From: Candidatus Fermentibacteraceae bacterium
GTDB taxonomy: Bacteria > Fermentibacterota > Fermentibacteria > Fermentibacterales > JCC-6
Assembly: GCA_029932015.1 (NCBI GenBank)
Contig: JAOZQW010000101.1
Span: 1 to 7,638, forward strand
DNA length: 7,638 bases
Direction: 5' to 3'
Part shown: one piece after another, positions 5,247 through 7,638 of the stretch
Layout of the letters: each line of letters starts with the position of its first letter
How positions within the stretch are numbered: the stretch's first letter is position 1
Translations under genes and position numbers: made by a program
Notes under the pieces: generated by a model
The model's input: only the letters and a program-made list of their open reading frames with translations
Database searches by the model: none
What the model was told of the DNA's origin: nothing

Positions 5247-7638
5247 CTATTCCATTCGTGTGATCTTGAATCCAGTGATCTGCCCCATTGACTCCAGCAC
5301 ACAGAGATAGATCCCTGAAGGTACCGGTCCACCGGATCGATCTTCTCCGCTCCAGTGAATCGAGTGCATCCCCGGATCCAGCATCCCTGTCATCATCCGA
5401 TCAACGAGTCGCCCCGAGAGGTCGTAGATGCGAAGCTCTACGGCGCCGTGTTCCGGGATCGAGAAATTCACGGAGGTATTCGAGATGAATGGATTGGGAG
5501 AACCACCGTACTGAACGAACTCCCCAGGGATTTCTGGAGAGGTTGTACCGGATCCTTCACCCAGTGCGTAGATCCCTCCATTCCTGATGATGGTGCAGGT
5601 CCTGCCAGCAAGTATGTAGCTTTCCATTGCCACCCACTGCCCCTCATCGAAATGAAGGATCGTCAGGGCCGGATCTTCCGATGCAAAGGATAGGATTCCC
5701 TCCACAGGCGAAACTGAGACGGGGCCTGCATCCAGGCCGGTTACCAGAGGTATGTGTGTGACCGAAGTCGCTTCACTCGAAACGCCCCCCCACTGCGAAT
5801 CCATCTCGGACAGACTTGCCATGCTCCCCGCTGGAAGACCAGCTTCAGGGACATCCAACCTTGCCGTACCGATATCAAGCTGAAGCTTACCTGTACCGCC
5901 ATACCCGACCGCGAACAGGAGGGAGTCCCTGTGCGATAACCCAAGACTGTCGAATCCGGAACAGACGAGTGAGTAGGAACCCGCCTCCCAAGCGTACGCT
6001 CTTCCCGTCCAGATCGTACTGGAAAGGGGAATCATCTCTTCGGTGGCTGTGCTGTCCGGAGCGCCCTCCTCATCGAGATGAGAGATCTCCAGCTTCGGGC
6101 CGACCCAGTCAAAGCCGTACGGGAGACGAGATTCGTCAGTCAGCAGTGATGTGTAAACCTGCAGGTACTGTTGGTTCATTCCATTCTGAAGTGTTGTGAG
6201 GTAAAGACTTCTCGGAGAAGTATCCTGGCTTAAAGCATATCTCAGTTGTGCGGTGCCACCTGGATTGTTGTTCGTGAGGAGAAGGAAGGTCCGTGAGCCA
6301 TCGAGTTGAAATGTGCCGTTGAAGAGGGGACTGAACTCCAGGGAGTCAACCGAATTGAGTATAGAGTCATCTGACAGAACAATACGGTATGCAATCCAGC
6401 TGGCATCAAGATTCGAGCCTGATCCATCGTTCTGGTTGTACATGCCGTTGAAATGGACCGTCCTGTCTGTCCCGGAAGAGTAGTCACCATCGAAGCTTGC
6501 ATATTGAGCAGCAAAGACCTGTGCGCTTATGCCGTAGCCAAGCGGTGCGATCCAGGTCGGGATAGGGTAAGAGTAGAACTCGCCGAGGAAGGAGGCGGGG
6601 CTGTCCATAATGGTGAATTCATACCCGACTTCATCGAGCCGGTCATACCTGTAGATACCTCCGGCGAAATCCCCGGCGACGTGAGCGACCAGGTTCGTGA
6701 TCAGCCAGTCCTCGTACAGCGGATAGATGTTTGTCGATACAGCGACGCTATCTGGAATAGTTGGATCGATCTCATATGCAATGGCAGGCATTCCGGATAA
6801 CTCGGACTGCACTATCCCCCGGATCAGATCCGGTCCGATGCGCTGTTCGAGATATAGAAACCACAGGAGTTCACCACCGAGGTTCTCCGCAAAATCAGAT
6901 CCCTTCTGCCCTGAGCACCAGGAGGTCAGTTCAATCCCGCCTGCAGTTGCAAAATCATCGAAAGCAGCCTCGATTCCTACATTGCCGTTGAAGGTTGATG
7001 TGAGTCCGTAACAGAGGAACTGCGAGAACATCCCGATTCCACGAACGAGCCATCTCTCTTCCAGGTAATTGTGGGCAACTCTGAGAATCTGCCCGAGACC
7101 TGTCGGCACGGACCACGTATGCACCGAGCCCCGGATCACTTCCCATATCCCACCCTGCTGGTTCTTGTAGACACCGAGGTTCACGTAGATCAGATCGTGG
7201 TTGTTTCCCGTGATTCCGTTGCCGTCAAAATCCTCTGGCCAGACGTAGACCCAGCTTCCGAGACGACTTGGAGGCCCCTGGGGATTCGGGTAGTAGTCGG
7301 GTACATCGGAAAACGCGATCCAGATACGGTCGTCCTGATTTGGGGTATCCGGCATGTGACCGAAGAGGTTCGTAATTGTGCCGTACACATCCACCCCAGC
7401 TCCCTCAAACTGTGCGGTAATGCTGTCCAGCTCAGCGGATGTGATGAGGTTCTCCCAGATGATCTGATAGGTTTCACTGGTATCAGGCAGGTCGATGTAA
7501 GTAGTGTCCTGAACGAACCAGTAGGCATTGTCGGTTACGGCCCTGCATGTGAACTGATGACGAACCTGTTCCTCCGGGAAGTAACTGATGTCAGGGATGA
7601 TTAGATCAATTGTCTCCCCAACCTCGATCGCGGTAACA
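5247..7638 (-). CDS. Secreted metallopeptidase-like protein lacking zinc ligands, C-terminal sorting-type tail (5' partial)
   Basis: The reading frame is open to the right edge: 796 codons are visible and the start lies outside. A GTG at 7392-7394 is internal, because the 81 codons before it are open and continue the same domain ('SAELDSITAQFEGAGVDVYGTI'). Numbering from the first complete codon, residues about 1-290 follow the layout of large secreted zinc peptidases of uncultured bacteria: a 'tI-nlFG' segment, a 'DRIWIAF' strand, an Asp/Asn-rich loop (137-147), then 'EERW' with W196, 'GMFSQF' and 'LTSW', 'LLWFLYLEQRIG', 'IRGIVQSELSGM'. The HExxH position reads T-G-L-G-Q (179-183), and the usual Asn-Glu-Gly after the Trp reads Val-Arg-Gly (198-200), so catalysis looks lost. 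A beta-rich middle follows. Residues 712-796 are the tail: 'SPNPF', 'LRIYDLSGR', 'SGIYLCVL'. It heads the visible cluster. A wholly different fold cannot be excluded without a profile search. Confidence 0.8.
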   Translation of the reverse strand, partial: VTAIEVGETIDLIIPDISYFPEEQVRHQFTCRAVTDNAYWFVQDTTYIDLPDTSETYQIIWENLITSAELDSITAQFEGAGVDVYGTITNLFGHMPDTPNQDDRIWIAFSDVPDYYPNPQGPPSRLGSWVYVWPEDFDGNGITGNNHDLIYVNLGVYKNQQGGIWEVIRGSVHTWSVPTGLGQILRVAHNYLEERWLVRGIGMFSQFLCYGLTSTFNGNVGIEAAFDDFATAGGIELTSWCSGQKGSDFAENLGGELLWFLYLEQRIGPDLIRGIVQSELSGMPAIAYEIDPTIPDSVAVSTNIYPLYEDWLITNLVAHVAGDFAGGIYRYDRLDEVGYEFTIMDSPASFLGEFYSYPIPTWIAPLGYGISAQVFAAQYASFDGDYSSGTDRTVHFNGMYNQNDGSGSNLDASWIAYRIVLSDDSILNSVDSLEFSPLFNGTFQLDGSRTFLLLTNNNPGGTAQLRYALSQDTSPRSLYLTTLQNGMNQQYLQVYTSLLTDESRLPYGFDWVGPKLEISHLDEEGAPDSTATEEMIPLSSTIWTGRAYAWEAGSYSLVCSGFDSLGLSHRDSLLFAVGYGGTGKLQLDIGTARLDVPEAGLPAGSMASLSEMDSQWGGVSSEATSVTHIPLVTGLDAGPVSVSPVEGILSFASEDPALTILHFDEGQWVAMESYILAGRTCTIIRNGGIYALGEGSGTTSPEIPGEFVQYGGSPNPFISNTSVNFSIPEHGAVELRIYDLSGRLVDRMMTGMLDPGMHSIHWSGEDRSGGPVPSGIYLCVLESMGQITGFKITRME

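Noticed and set aside
7392..7394. GTG as the start of the peptidase-like protein
   Set aside because: The same frame continues without a stop to the window edge, and the upstream residues form a sensible part of the same domain. There is no signal peptide after this GTG.
7071..7604. 177-codon plus-strand open frame
   Set aside because: It is antisense to the peptidase-like gene, whose frame is open and meaningful throughout. It has no ribosome site or recognisable motif.
1..7638. CRISPR array, tRNA, rRNA, insertion sequence or phage attachment site
   Set aside because: No regularly spaced repeats, cloverleaf-like segments, transposase motifs or terminal inverted repeats were seen on either strand.

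Overview
The window reads as bacterial chromosomal DNA of balanced to slightly GC-rich composition. All convincing genes are on the minus strand, so transcription runs from the right edge to the left. The two large secreted proteins end in a short beta-rich module built around 'NPF' or 'NPY', an 'R(I/V)Y-L-G' strand and 'SG(I/L)Y'. This is the FlgD-Ig / type IX-like C-terminal tail common in the FCB group and in uncultured phyla such as Fermentibacteria, Eisenbacteria, WOR-3 and Latescibacteria. An uncultured member of that broad group is my best guess; the phylum cannot be fixed from this window.

Right and centre (1931-7638): a tight three-gene cluster for exported proteins. First is a large secreted protein whose 5' end lies beyond the right edge. 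It is built like a secreted zinc metallopeptidase but lacks the zinc-binding residues. After 15 bases comes a TPR-containing probable lipoprotein. One base after that gene comes a 745-residue protein with a signal peptide, a fibronectin-III-like domain and a C-terminal tail module. The spacing implies one operon whose promoter lies outside the window. The substrate or surface role is unknown.

Left (157-1787): a complete three-gene toxin-antitoxin module of the HipBST type. hipB encodes a DNA-binding repressor, hipS a stand-alone copy of the small N-terminal subdomain of HipA, and hipT a HipA-like Ser/Thr kinase core. It has its own promoter, and a perfect 7+4+7 inverted repeat overlaps the -10 box, so HipB autorepression is the natural model. 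hipS and hipT overlap by four bases (GTGA). hipB and hipS are in the same frame, separated by one TAG inside a 9-bp tandem repeat.

The 203-base gap between the two units (1728-1930) holds the promoter, the operator, a second degenerate operator-like copy, and an orphan perfect Shine-Dalgarno with a four-codon reading frame on the plus strand. The leftmost 156 bases contain no gene I can support.

The most notable points are the apparently inactivated secreted peptidase, the HipBST module with its readable operator, the HipS lacking any tryptophan, and the repeat-embedded hipB stop codon whose loss would fuse HipB to HipS.
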